Below are positions 1-13,031 of a stretch of 64,000 nt of DNA, piece by piece. How positions within the stretch are numbered: the stretch's first letter is position 1; every line of letters begins with the position of its first letter. This DNA comes from Tomocerus qinae. Lineage: Eukaryota; Arthropoda; Collembola; Entomobryomorpha; Tomoceridae. The notes below the pieces were generated by a model. That model ran no database searches. It was not told where the DNA came from and saw nothing but the letters and a program-made list of their open reading frames with translations. The position numbers were made by a program, and so were the translations under genes. The DNA lies in contig CM034547.1 in the NCBI GenBank assembly GCA_020055645.1, forward strand, positions 58,096,909 through 58,160,908, given 5' to 3'.

Positions 1-166
1 TGTTTATGCGTTTTCCTCTACGAAGAATTTTATGGGATTTTCATTAGAGAGAGAGAGTCAGACTGTAATTTATGTGCCGTGCTGAGTTTCAATTCTGCAG
101 CTCGACCAGAAATACATCAATCAAGGTTGAGAAAATTGGATGCACTTTGTAAGTGACATGACATAC

Positions 167-3100
167 CTGTAAGGTAAGTGTTGTGGGAAGAATTGATGAA
201 GTAGTGGTTAAGAGGTTGATCCATGTCATCCGAAAGGTCGAATTTCTCCATGGACACAATGGCATTGTCCTCGGAGAGAATGTATCGAAGGAATCCTTCA
301 AGGGAAAGCATACCTCTGGAAGCATTAAACGGATTCGGCTCGTAAGCATCGATGAGCTCTTTAGCTTTCTCTGGAGTAGTGTATGGATAAAGGATTTCAT
401 TGAGCCTTGGGTCTCGCTGTTCTTTATTAATGAATTCCATAAATTGTTCTGCTGACATGAGCTTTTTCTTGTTGGACTGAGAGATATCATCAAAAACCTT
501 CTCCACTTCTGAGCGCACTGTCAAGTTCTTGTAGAATGTGAAGAACTCCTCGAAACCAAACTTAGATGGGCTGATCGAGTCGTTCTGTATAAGTGCAGTC
601 ATTAATTATTAATAAAAGTACAGATCAATAGCAAACAACAAACGGAAAATACAATTTCCATCCCCATTCCTACCATCCACCCACATACATACAAATAGAC
701 TACATACATACGACACGTACGTACAGATACAAAAAGAGGTTTAATAATACATATATAAATAGATAACTTTGAGAGAAATCTTGTCCATTAAAGGAAATGA
801 ATACGATTACGGCCAAACTGAGAATTCAAGAAAAGTGTGACAGGTAAATAGTACACTTAAATAGTAAATAGAATAGAGTGGAGATAGTGATAGAGAGTAT
901 TAGTGGGCGGCACAATGGTTAGCATGGCAGACTAGAAGAGTTAGAAGAGAACAGCAGAGCAGAAGAAGAGTAGATATTTTAGATGAAATAGTGAAAGAGA
1001 CAGAGTGAAGTGAAAGTCGTAAAAGCTTCAGCTGAGGACCAGCCCATGAGTATAAGAGCACTAAACGCTCCCATGCCAGCAAGGCCAAGCGAAAGCCATG
1101 GACGAATGGCAGAGAGAAGAAATAATTGCTTTTGGTAAGTCGATATGCTCTGTATGCACAGGACAATACACACAGGCTGTCATTAGTTCCTGGTTACAGA
1201 ATCTTAACTTATTTGCATTGGCATGGCATGATAAATATAAATAGGTCTATCAATATACACATTTTACTTTATGCTGTTACCTTACACGCCTACTAATTAC
1301 AAGTAGGTACACACTAAGGCTCAGCTTCAGCTACAGTTTTGCATAATAATTAGGTATATATGAAAATTCTTTAACGTCTGTGGGGATACTTACTCATAAT
1401 ATACAGCATAGGAAAGTAGTAGAGCTCTTTTAAGTACAGACATTAACGAATACAGTGCAAATGTACCTAGTAAAAACTAACAGTATGCAAGTTCACAGTT
1501 GGGTATATGGTGCAATTGTTTTTAATGGTAATCTACACAGTTATTTCAGTACATAAACTTCAGGTTTAAACAAAGGAAACTTACATGTAAATTATAATCG
1601 TTCTGGCCAAGCGGTTTTCTGCACGTATTTTCATAAGGTTTTATCTACACCTACACTTTCAATCAACATTTTTGGGAAACTTAAAAAAGCCAACACAATT
1701 CTTCATTAAACAACCAAGGTTTGTAAAAGGTTGAATCACTTAACATTTCAATCCTTCTCTATATAGTCATTTCGGTAGAGGTTAGTATATAGAAAAAAAT
1801 AAACTTGTGGAGCACTTAAAGTAGTGATCAATAGCCAAGCAGTTTCTTGTAGTATATTTCATAATTTAGCAACTCCCCAGTATCTACCCAGTATCTACCC
1901 AGTATCCCCAGTACCCAGTATATACATATACTTATGTTAATGTTAAATCAAATGGGAAATGTGAGAAAAGCCAACAAAATTTAAAGTTCAACTTTAGAGG
2001 TTATACTATACAATGCTCATTACGAATAATATACTAACTGACAGAAATAAAAAATAAGTTTAGAAGAACTCAAACAACTGAAATGCAGTTACATTTTCCG
2101 GGTTATAATTATAACTTTCAAAATTAAATGCATCAAAGAGATAGACAAACTATAATTAAGTGAAATGTAAAGAGAATAGATATAGGCATGAATGCACCTA
2201 TATTGACATAGATAATGGCAAAACTTACAGCATAATAGAAAAGAGAATGTGAAACGGATGTATATTGCAAGGGAACAATCATATCAGCTTGAAAGACATG
2301 TGTTTTACTTTGAAGGCTTAGAAATTGCTGTAGCGAATAATTATGTGAACTATAGAAGGTAAGACTGCAGTGGCAAATGAGTAAATATCCTAGAAGGATA
2401 ATCAACATCGAAAATGAAGACAAATGGCAAATGTGGAAGATGAAAAAAGGTATAAATTGGCTATTAGATTTAGGTGAAGTGAAAGTTGAAAGAAGGTTTA
2501 TGTATGGGTGTGTACGTACGTAGTAAAATAATGAATGGGTAAAAGTACATTTAAACAGTTATACATGAAAGTTACTTAATATAACAGTCTTAAAATGCGA
2601 GTATTCATTGTTTACCATTAACAGTGGTGTTTTCGCCAGTTTTTCAACGGGTTTGGGCAAGGCAGCAAGTGGCGACTACAATGTGAAGGTAGTTTAGTCA
2701 TTAGGTGTTTTGGGTATGCAACATACAAAGTACCATAATTGCCCCAAACATAATGTCAAATTTTGTTGAAGGCAATAATGATTTTTTTAGTGTTAAATTG
2801 ACATAAATGAATAATAATAATGAATCAACATAATCTTAACTTCTATTCTACAATTAGTCTAATACAGAATTTCCATTGTTGTATGAAAACTACAAACAAA
2901 TCAACCGAAATTAACTGAAATGAAAAAAAAGAACTTAAAGAACTCAATTTTTGGAAAAAAATATTTTGTATACTTAATTTAGTATATAAGTATTATGCTG
3001 TCAAAGTGAATAACCTAACCTGTAAGGATCTTGACATGAGAAGGTGCACACCCAAGCTCTACATACAGATAGATACAGATAGATCGAAAAACATTCGCGA

Positions 3101-6100
3101 CTAGACTATAACTCGTTTAATTTCGTTTGTTGACATAATCGAGATCAAGATTGTCGGTTGATTTGACAGAAGTAGTACAAATAATACAATACATGTACAT
3201 ACAAGTGGCATTAATAGATAGATTCATCGAACATAGGTATTAGTATTACGCACAATAATATTATACATATGGTTGTAAGTCATTAGTCATTACATAGTAC
3301 ATAATATATTTAATGAAGTTGTTATATAAGTCGTTAGTAATAGAGGTATAAAAATGAAACCACTTTGGTGGTGACAACTCACCTTTCCAGATGGAAGACC
3401 GGAGGCGTCCAGCGCCTTCTCTACTTTTTTCCGGTCCTCTTTGTTTTGTGCGAATGTCCTTATGATGTTCTTCACTGGTATTTTACCCTGCTTGTCCGTC
3501 ATTATCGACAATTTGCAATGTATCTTCATCAAAAAGGACATGATGGGACTGTTTAGCTGCAACAGGTTGTACGCTATAGACAGCAACTCATCCGCCCACA
3601 TCTGACAAACCCACCCAAAGACAAATTGTATCATTTTTATATCATCCAAACTAACTGTGCACTTAAGATATAGAAAAAAATACAAATTCTCTATGTACGA
3701 CATCCATATAAGTAAAAGCAGCTTCTTCATTTTCTTACTCGTGTTCTTATCCGAAAGCCATAAATAGGAAATGGTAGTTGTTTCAATTTCAAGAAGCAGT
3801 AAAACTTGTAAGACACAACTTTGTTTACATAATATATGGCCACTGTTATGCAAAAGAATTTATGGGCCATGGACATTGATTGGCATTTACGGCAATGTTT
3901 TGCTATCTGGTTTTATTTTTAGTATTAACTTTAAATGATTCCTTCATTCCCAATTGATGCAAACCTGGCCACTGGGAAGGAAAGATACAACTTTGCAACT
4001 TCTACAACATGTTTAAATAATATTACTTCAATTTTACACGCAATAAGTTTTATATAGTATCAGACGTTTTGTATTTGTTCCGTTCAGCTTGCTTTGCTCC
4101 AACAATGTTTTCACAGTTATTTGGAAAGCGAGAGGATAAATAAATAAGTAGATACCAATGAGTGACAAGAACAAGAAGATAAAGTGACTGAGTACAAATA
4201 CCCTGTCTTGTTATGAATACGCCTTTTAAATGCATACATGTAAGTAGTTAGCATAGCATATTTTATACACTATACAGTAGTATATATGCTGCATATGGAA
4301 TGTATTCGTACCTTGGCAGTTTCCTTTTTTGTACAACAAAAATTGATAAAGTTGAGATTGACAAAATCTGGGCCAGACACGATTGTCACAGTCTTTTCTT
4401 CAAGAGTGTCTTGAGATCCCAAAGAGACGACTTGTCGCAATTTTGGATCTTTGGGAATCTTGGCTCCCTTCCCTGTCCTTGTGTCGCGAATTGTAGAAAT
4501 GTCCAGTAAATCCACATCCTATGTTATTAAATAAAACCAGATTATAGCCAACCCTCTTAACTTTCTCCGTTCTACCGTGCAGAGCAGACAGTCATAATAA
4601 ATAATGAGACATCTTTATCAAAGGAGTTGTAAAAGTAGGCAGACGTAGTTTTCCACGATCCATCACAACGAATATCTTAACCATTAGCCGTTATTTTTTA
4701 CCGTGAAAATTGCCGTTCAGAGAACAAGTGCATCACAGATTTCGGAGAATGCAGACATACTATAGATGAAGACTTTGATCTTACGTAAGCATAAATCTTA
4801 ATTATATTATATAACTATTAAAAAACAGAGCACCAATAATGGCTGTATGTGTATACCTAAACTATTTTGAAGCTCGACATGCTTTATTTAGCCCTAAATA
4901 CGAGAAGGTTTAACGCTAAATAAGTGTAGCAAGAAAAAAACCTACCGTACTTTCTCCTGTATTTTGGTAACTCAATAAGAAAGTTATAAGGTACAAGTAA
5001 TTAATTTCTCATCAATTCATAGAGTGTGTGAAAGAAGGTTTTATATCCGGACATTGTTTTAAGGATCAAACTAAGGCACATAAATTGTCACATCACAGAA
5101 CTTTGTGAAATTGACACATTACACGACTGTCTGTCAGTATAATTAAAAGCATATATAGAATATAGGATGCATTATACGGAGTGCGTGGGAAAGATGTTTC
5201 GGTTCTGCTTACCTAAAAAGAACCTAAGCATCCATTAACTACATAAAAATACACGAAGTCCGTTACTTTTGACTGATGCGCTGAGGTTTAGAGTTTGGAG
5301 TACCTGTCTGTGTGACAATAATAAAGAAGTAATTCTCTGGTTACATGATATAATAACTGCTTAAGCGTAATATTCTCATTCTTTTCTTCAGACTTACTTA
5401 TTTGCTTCTATATTTGTTATTAATGGACTACCCCCAGCTAAGTCGTGTAAAAGTATATTGTCATAAACAAGTCTGCAATAAAATATCATGTTCCTAATAC
5501 CTATGTGTATAATATATCTTTTAAACCTGTACTACAGTACAATACACTTATCTATTCCAGTTGCAGTTGCTAAAGGATAGTAAAGGTACTAGCTCTACCG
5601 TATCGCCACGCCTATCAGTGTTATACTGCATGGACGTGCTACATTAACTCGTAAAATCATTGTAAAAATTCTCTGGAAGGAAACGATGCACAGTAAAGTA
5701 CTTCCCACTATTTACACACCATTTGTAGACAGTTTTAAAGGTGATATCGTACGCGATATCATGAGATACAGAATGGGTGTATTAATATGTCAAATATGAC
5801 CTCTTTATAGTACTTTCACTTAGCTTACACACATACTAAACAACCTACACAAACATCAGTCAGATAATGTAAGATCCCCTGATGGGCAAACACTATGCAT
5901 CAAACACTGCGACAAATCATTACTGCAATCACATAAAATGTAACGCTTACCTTATTTTGGTTGGTCCAGTATATAAAAAATCCATTTGGATCTACTTTTA
6001 GAGTTACTGGATTTCCTACTCCCGAATCCTGGAAACAAATAACATTTGTCCTTTATAACATAAACAAAACATTGGTACAATACAAGAGTAACATAATAAC

Positions 6101-8988
6101 CTCAATGTACATTACAAAAACAATTAGCATCATGGATAAAATAAATATTAACTATACTCAGACTCCAGATATACCAAGTATACAAAACTAGTTGCAGCAT
6201 CTACAATATGTAATACTGTATATACAGATACAGTAAGTATTATATACAAGTTTAAATGAATTTAAAAAAAATACGCACATGTGTCATGTAACTAAAATTT
6301 ATATGTATATGTAATTGTGCACTGTAAACTGAAAACCATTGCCTATGCAAAGAGTACCTAACAACACTAAAAGTCTCATTCATAACTTCATTTTTGCAGC
6401 CTTAAGTTGAATAGTATATCATCATTTTGTATTGCAAGCTCTCTCGGTTATCACAATTACGCTTAAAACGCCAAGATAAGATTTGTTTTCAGGGATTATT
6501 GGATTGTGATTGCGATGAATTTTATATTTTTGCGAATCTGACAAAAGATATCACAGAAAAATGGTTTTCGGGGTAATTGTGTCCAATCAGTCAATCAGTG
6601 ACAAAGATAATACACAAACGCCTAGTTTTGGATTACCAAACAATGTAACATGTATTATCTATCGCATACCTTATAATATCTACTAAAAATCACCACCCGC
6701 ACCCGTCCGAACGGTGAAATTACTTCAACTCTCTACAGAACTGCAATGACTGTCCAAATAATGTACAAAAGACGAAGCCACATAAAATGACAACATGTTG
6801 CTCAGAAATTGACTTAATAAATTATACTAGTGCAGTGAAAGTGTTCATTCTTTTAAGCCTATTTCATCTACAGTAGGTGCAATTAAGGAGCTTTTACTGG
6901 TGTGGTATCCCTGTTGACACTCCTTGGGTGCAATAATGTTAATGTGTGTGTAGGTTGGAAAAAATGATAATGATGAAAATTAGCATTAGTCGCTGTCCTT
7001 TAAAAATAGTCACATTAGCACCTAGAATCTCCGAGAATATTTTAAAGTGGCCAATTCACAGTTTTGGAAAACAACTAAAAGTCATCAAAGAGTCTTAAAA
7101 AAGGATCGATGAAGGTTATAAAAAGGCTAATTTTAATTAAGCCAAGTTACACCTTAACAGGAAGTCAAGGTCAAGCCACATTATTTTATTATCTCTACAT
7201 TTACGAATAAGTAGCTACAATATAACTAACATAAATGCCTAATTTACAGCGTCAACTGAAAATAAATTGAAGTGTTTTCAGTTACAGTATTACATCCCGA
7301 CGCCGACAATATAATATTATGGCCCTGATGTTACATTGCCCTCACTTCACAGTGAATTAGCTGCTTACATTAAATCTGTATCAATATAGGGAGGGTTAAC
7401 ATTATTTGCTTAATGCTTACAACGTGTAGACATGATGACAACCTGTAAAGCTAAACAAAACCTTTTAACGTAAACTACTGTCGTCAGAAGAGTGAGTGGA
7501 GTCAGACAAAGAATGAAGAAGGCAAGTCATTTCACTCAAATTCACTCAAGTAGGCAACTATTTAGCAAACGCTACTCCATATACCTATAGTGTCTTGTCT
7601 ACTAGTTAGAAGTTGTAAGTTACCTGAGTCTGCTTTTCTCCTGATGTATAAGCTACCTAATTGTTAAACTATGAACACCAGATGTACACTTGTGTTCGTA
7701 TGCATAAATTATGGGCTTATGAAAAATTAAAAGTACGGCTCTGGAAACTATAGGGAAAGTGTCTTTGCTATTACATTATATATTTAAATGGAGTAGCCCT
7801 AAGCACTTATAAACTTATAAAACCAACAGCATTTCAGCATCAAACGCAAGGCAAACAGTCAGTTTTGTAGAGTTCAAGTCAAAGGAAAACTGAAATCAAC
7901 TTAACATCAGAGAGAGTTCCAGCGCACCAAGTCCCAACTACTATTCAACTTAAAGGAAAACGATGCACCTGGGGAAAGGTTTATGATCACGCCAAAACCA
8001 GCAACGCTCTCTAATAAAATATCACTTGTTGGTTGAGTTTCATTCCATTACGACTACCATTACATATACATATCTCTATGTAACTAACAGAAAATTTATC
8101 AGTCCACCAAATCGACTGCTTCATGTACATTAAATGTATATATAGAGTAAATCGTCAGTTGCATTGGTATTCCAGGAAGGAATCCTCCTTGCTTTCTCTT
8201 TCTACAGAAAGGAAGAAAACTATCAATAATGTTTCGTTATTACCGACAAGAATAACAATTGCATGTTTTAAGTTAAATCTTGAATTCTCCTACGCTCGCC
8301 TTTCACTTTAGTGGAGCATAATAATAATTATGTGTCAGAACCTCAGAACTAATTAGTATCCAGTTATATATTTTAGTTTCCCTTGTCATATACGCAAACC
8401 AAATCATCTTACAAAGTTACTGAAATGCATATTTTCAGGTAATGCAGTGTAATAAAACCCATTGTAACAATCTCTCCAGTGAAAATAAGCATATTCCCCA
8501 AACTATCATAGTGAACAATTAAAGTAATGATGCCGGGTCACCGACAATGGCCAGCCATCACAGACAACGGAGATAAGGATAGACTTGCATACCGATTTGG
8601 GAGGTTTCAACGTAAATATATAACTCTATCAGCTATGATATAACTCTTCTGTGTATTGGGGAAAAGCAAGAATTGGTGAAAGTTTGAAGTTAGAAACTGT
8701 TTTCAAATATTAAATGCAGAAAATAAAGTTACTTTTACCAACCATTAGCACCAGCAGATTGCTTATTTTACACTAATTTATAATTGTTTTTGTGCATGAA
8801 CATTTTTCTTCCAATTTTGTCCCATATATTCTGTAAAAATGTTCATTATATATAAATGCATCAAATACACAATAAAGTATTAAACCTACCTCGTCCCATT
8901 TGACAAATTTTTCTCCCTCGGTCATGTATTCTGGAACAGCCACTTTCTTCAGTTGAACAATGTGAACTCCAGGCTTTGCACCCGCCAT
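167..8988 (-). CDS. Phospholipase C beta, N-terminal exons (partial, continues beyond left edge)
   Basis: Gq-coupled phosphoinositide phospholipase C, which cleaves PIP2 into IP3 and diacylglycerol at the plasma membrane. Five coding exons are seen on the minus strand: 8890-8988, 5951-6028, 4312-4518, 3383-3601 and 167-584, all with GT-AG borders and a continuous frame, about 340 residues. The start ATG at 8988 opens MAGAKPGVH, the classic PLCB1-3/Plc21C start. Exons 1-3 give the PH domain ([18 protein letters not shown]). Exons 4-5 give the EF-hand region ([25 protein letters not shown]). Exon 5 enters the X catalytic barrel with [11 protein letters not shown], including the first catalytic His (about residue 335). 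The rest of X, Y, C2 and the C-terminal coiled coil must lie to the left. It resembles the Plc21C/PLCB1-3 branch more than norpA/PLCB4, which lacks the MAGAKPGVH start. The family call is firm; the subtype is an inference. Confidence 0.95.
585..3382 (-). other. PLC beta intron 4 (2.8 kb)
   Basis: Non-coding intron between the EF-hand exons. It is AT-rich and holds a short imperfect tandem repeat at about 1875-1922. No coding exon or RNA gene is recognisable on either strand. The other PLC introns (3602-4311, 4519-5950, 6029-8889) are equally plain. Confidence 0.7.
1875..1922. repeat. Short tandem repeat, about 11-bp unit (CCCAGTATCTA-like)
   Basis: Four to five degenerate copies of CCCAGTATCTA lie in a row, with the later copies shortened to CCCAGTA. 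It is a small minisatellite in PLC intron 4. Confidence 0.7.
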
Positions 8989-9417
8989 TGTTGATTCAGT
9001 TGTCTTTTTTGATTAAAGAGTAGTAAATTGAAATAAGCTTTCCCTATAGTCTTGAGCCCAAGTAAAGTTGGATGTATTCTATGTGCACATTAAGTGTATT
9101 ATTAGTGGTCAGTGAAAGTGGAGTTGAGCGCAAAGTGCAAAAGTAAACGACAAACGACATGGACTCTTTAAGAAGGAGCAGCAGTAGTATTCAAATAAGT
9201 GCTTCCTCTGGCCACCGTAGTCGTAGTCGTAACCGTACTCTGAGGAGATCTTTACCGAATATCGAATACCGTCTCTGGATTTACGATTTCGACAGTTGAC
9301 AAAAAATAGGGGTATTCATTTTCTTAATAATTATAATTTTAGTAAACAAACCTTATAATTTTCCGTTTTGGTTATCATTATGATCAGTTATTAAAATAGC
9401 GTCCTAATTTTATTATA
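8989..9417 (-). promoter_or_regulatory. PLC beta 5' UTR and upstream flank
   Basis: The sequence immediately before the PLC ATG has no upstream in-frame coding exon that I can see, so it should hold the 5' UTR and the proximal promoter. No TATA box or initiator stands out. It ends at the palindromic element that starts at 9418. Confidence 0.35.
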
Positions 9418-9642
9418 TAGCCCATATCTGTATTTCACTTGACATCTAGTGAGTAGACCGATTTGTGGTGAATTTGATGTGAATACAAGTGAGTTTGATG
9501 GCGGGATCCTTCGTACCATGAAGATATTCGGAATATCTTCATGGTACGAAGGATCCCGCCATCAAATTCACTTGTATTCACACCAAATTCACCACAAATC
9601 GGTCTACTCATTAGATGTCAGGTGAAATACAGATATGGCCTA
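9418..9642. mobile_element. 225-bp near-perfect palindromic foldback element (TA-flanked MITE)
   Basis: Two arms of 112 bp, 9418-9529 and 9531-9642, are reverse complements around a single base at 9530, with about five mismatches by eye. Both outer ends are TA, followed by G(C/G)CCATATCTG. This fits a Tc1/mariner-type non-autonomous foldback element with a TA target, though TA alone is weak evidence. There is no coding capacity. It sits about 430 bp upstream of the PLC start codon. High arm identity suggests recent insertion or ongoing arm homogenisation. Confidence 0.85.
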
Positions 9643-10023
9643 TTTTTGTTAGCTTTTTGACCCATTGGTTTGGGTTAGTCACTGGTCGTGGTCATACATT
9701 ACATATACGCTCACACTGTGCCGCTGTTCTGACCGTTTATGGTCATTATTGTGTGTCATTGGTAAGTTTGCAGTTATAATTTTTTATGAATAAACAGCTA
9801 TCAAGGATATTTTATAGAATAAATTAAATAAGCATACTAGTTGCTGAAAATTGTGATTAACAAATTCTCAAAATATGCCGAATAATTGCAGTTACCTTCA
9901 GGCAGGTAAAAAATGATTGTTCTATTATTTTATTGTATAGTCATTCTACTATCAACTATGTGTTGGGTAAACTAAACTACTTATTTGGGGAGCACTTTAG
10001 TTATTAGTTAATGTCTAATAGAC

Positions 10024-10118
10024 GTTTCTCACAATTCAAGGAAAACACAAACAGGCATTATAGGCATGTCAATACCTATTTATGTTAATTTGGTGGCCGG
10101 CCACCAATTGTGAGAAAC
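10024..10118. repeat. 95-bp inverted-repeat element (13-bp arms)
   Basis: Perfect 13-bp arms GTTTCTCACAATT (10024-10036) and its reverse complement (10106-10118) enclose 69 bp. The right arm is preceded by a GGTGGCCGGCCACC self-palindrome. It looks like a small MITE or a relic of one. No target duplication is obvious. Confidence 0.5.
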
Positions 10119-10217
10119 CTCTCTGACGAAAATATAGCTTTTTATTTTAATTTGAAACTATGTCATTTTTGATGGCAAATGGTGGGCTATGGGCACTGAT
10201 TTGACAGCTAGAATAGA

Positions 10218-10259
10218 ATGATGCCCGGTTCTACTGGGAGTGGGGGTTGGAACCGGGCA
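10218..10259. repeat. Strong hairpin, 12-bp stem
   Basis: GATGCCCGGTTC and its reverse complement GAACCGGGCATC flank an 18-base G-rich loop. The GC-rich stem is unusual in this AT-rich stretch. It may be a TE fragment. The stem is too short and the loop lacks the form of a standard microRNA precursor. Confidence 0.5.
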
Positions 10260-11173
10260 TCCGAAATAATTGGATATCGTGACCTAGTACCAGGTTTCCA
10301 GGAAGAAAATAGTAAATAAACCTGTGGATGAAAAAGAAAGGGAAGACTTGGTGGCATTTTTAGTGGTTGCAATGAAATTTAATTATTGATGATTGATAAT
10401 ACGGATACTAGACTAGAACGATAATAATGATAATATTTAAGCACATCAAAAAAACCTCGAATGATACTTTTCTACTATTTTCGATAATTTGTCTTTTTTA
10501 ATTATTTTGTTAAAATTAGATTGCTTTTCTTAATGACTTGTCTTGACCCTCGTGTATTATATTTCTTCCTCGCTCTCTCATAGAAAGTATTACATTATTG
10601 TTGTCTTGTTATTATTTAAGTGGATAGAAAGATTTACTTAGGAGTGATTAGCGTATATGCAAAATATACAATATTTTTCAGCAATCACTTATTCAAATTA
10701 TTAAAATGGGATTTTACATTCCGATGGCTTACACGTAATAATTTAATAAACAATTACTTCCAAATTACATTTTCCATCTTTAACTACTGCCTTCCGTTTT
10801 GTAAAGCTCTTACTTGCTCATAAGGAAACTGCTTACTAACACGTCCGCAAAGGAACAAAAGTTATTTGAGCATAAAATAATAAATTACTAACTTTTGTGA
10901 AAATTTGCGTAAATATATATAGCTACAAATAATTACCAAGACTTGATAAACTGCTTTATTAAAATCGCAATGTGACCTATAAGCTCGTAGCTTATTCAGT
11001 CAAACAACTGTATTTAGATGTATAAAGAAGTTGGTAACCTCTATTTACTTATGACTTATAATCAGCAATAAATAAGACTTCGTTATTCCGCATCTTTTCT
11101 GTTTATGCATACAATGTTCAAAATAACTAATGACTGAGTAAATAGTTTTAAAATGTGCCTATTTTTATTTCAG

Positions 11174-11232
11174 GGCATCCAGAATCAGATCTACATTTCC
11201 CACCATCGCAACACAAGACAGTCGTAGTCTAA
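11174..11232 (+). CDS. Possible terminal exon fragment, unknown
   Basis: A good acceptor (TTTTTATTTCAG) at 11173 precedes an open stretch reading HPESDLHFPPSQHKTVVV and a stop. In another frame the same DNA stays open past 11270 (TQDSRSLIAASMCGVPEDV). No known family is recognised and no upstream exon can be assigned. It could be coding or the exon of a non-coding transcript. Confidence 0.15.
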
Positions 11233-11692
11233 TTGCAGCCAGCATGTGTGGTGTGCCTGAAGATGTGCCCTTCTTAGGTCTGTTTGCCCTGCCTATTTTT
11301 TTTCCTTATGCAGCTTTGCTGAATCAGCCACTGACCACGAATAAACACAAATTGAAATAATGAGTTAATTTTGTTCGTCTTATTCACTTGTCTGTTTTGT
11401 GTTTAAGATGAACTGGACACTGGCTAACTTGTTGGATGCAGCACTGGCTCAGGGTTAAGCTTTACAAACACTCACCTTCAACCTTGTAGCTATTGAATAC
11501 TGTAAATAACAATGGAAATCACAACAGTCCCAATATATTCGTCAGCTGTCTACAAGACTTTAATGTTGTAAAAGCTAATCAAATCACTGACCACTGACGG
11601 TACACACAAGCACAAAACATTGTTGTTTTTTTAATCATTCAAAATGTAATGTATAGATCATGTGTTTGTTGATTCATAATTTCTTTGTCTAG

Positions 11693-11890
11693 TCAACAGT
11701 TAACAACTGAAAACAAGATAGAAGTAGAGCTGTGCTTTGGCCTTCAGCCGTTACACAAACACAACTTCCATCCAATAATCCAATCAGTCAACATAATTGA
11801 AGATCAAGTGATCAATCAGACAAGTGGTCAGGAAACGTCAGATTCGGTTGTAGAAACAGTAGAACTATTTCAGAACAAATCAATCGTGTA
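11693..11890 (+). CDS. Possible terminal exon, 65-codon open stretch, unknown
   Basis: An acceptor-like TTTGTCTAG ends at 11692 and is followed by an uninterrupted polar stretch (QQLTTENKIEVELCFG ... VETVELFQNKSIV) ending in TAA. No ATG opens the frame, so it would have to be joined to an upstream exon. It is composed of protein-like residues but shows no family match that I can name. Chance is not excluded. Confidence 0.2.
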
Positions 11891-12937
11891 AGGAATTCAT
11901 TAAACAAATCAAGTGAAAACACCAATTGCTTTGGAGGTATTGAAATAGGAAGCGCTTATATCACTGTGTAATTTTAAACAAAATTTGAAGTATCGGTCAG
12001 GACTGTTGTCTACTTTAGAGGAGTACAGTACAAATTCTACAGATAGGTAGTGAAAACGATTCGTTTAGAGTCACATAAACATTCAGGTAGATAATCGGTT
12101 ATATTTAAAAGTTGAATGTGAAACTCCAATCAGGTTTGGCAAAAGAGTCTGAGTATGTAGTTGTAGTGTACAGTGCATTGTTTGCAAGAAGTTGATGTTG
12201 CTGCCATTGCCAGTTGTTTTGATAATGTTAGTAACAGATTACGGTTGGACTGTGAATGAACCTGATTGGTAGTCCTGTTAGTTCTTTGATACCTAGTTTG
12301 TAGTTAGCTTGCAAATTATTGCAATTTGTAGTCGTCCTTCTGATTTGATTTCGTTTGAATAGAGCTCCATAATAATCCGTTCTGCTCGTCAGAAGAACTA
12401 GCACTAACTGCATACTCCTGCAAGTACAAACACTATAAGAAAACCTCAGCTGCTGTATCTGTTTGTAAGCTCGGCTCGAGCTGTACTCAAACTGAAGAGG
12501 AATTGATGAATTCCTTGCTGGTTTGTTTGTTTTGCCTTTGCTTGCCTATCTTAGGGTTTCCCATGAAGTATGCTTCAATGGATGGACTATGAATATAGAT
12601 CATAGATGCAGATAGAGTAGAATACACCACGACAAATAACGAATCCAAGATTTCTTGTTGATTTCCTGTCATGCCGTGTCTGAGACTTGTCCTGTGCTCT
12701 GTTAAGTTAAATATATGCACTGTACAATGTTCAGTTCAGTAAGTACAGGTCTAGTATATATTGTGAGTTGCTCTTAAATAATCGCCATCATATTCTCAAC
12801 GAATCCCCTGAGAAGATGAAAATGCTTTTCTACTCTTATCGTTTGCAAGCCTCAGAGCCAAGCCACCCTGTTTGTGGTGGTCGTAGTCAAACAAGATAGT
12901 AAGGAGTACTGACGGTGCTTCTCCATCCTCACTTGCT

Positions 12938-13031
12938 TTAAATATCGAATGAGTCTTTTGCCTTGACGTCGTCGTGATGACTGCTAATACTATTACTGTT
13001 TTCTCTCTCTCTCTGTGGATTTCTCCATTCT
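12938..13031 (-). CDS. Possible C-terminal exon on the minus strand, unknown
   Basis: Minus-strand acceptor CTACAG at about 13032 is followed by a frame reading NGEIHRERENSNSISSHH ... KDSFDI and a stop at 12938. A second frame of the same DNA is open for longer (86 codons to 12796), so the choice of frame is not secure. Together with the splice-like stretch at 16134-16179 it may mark a minus-strand gene, but no family is recognisable. Confidence 0.15.

Noticed and set aside
2286..2300. TGAAAGACATG, resembling the start of miR-71
   Set aside because: Matches only the first 11 bases, then diverges, and no hairpin partner lies nearby.
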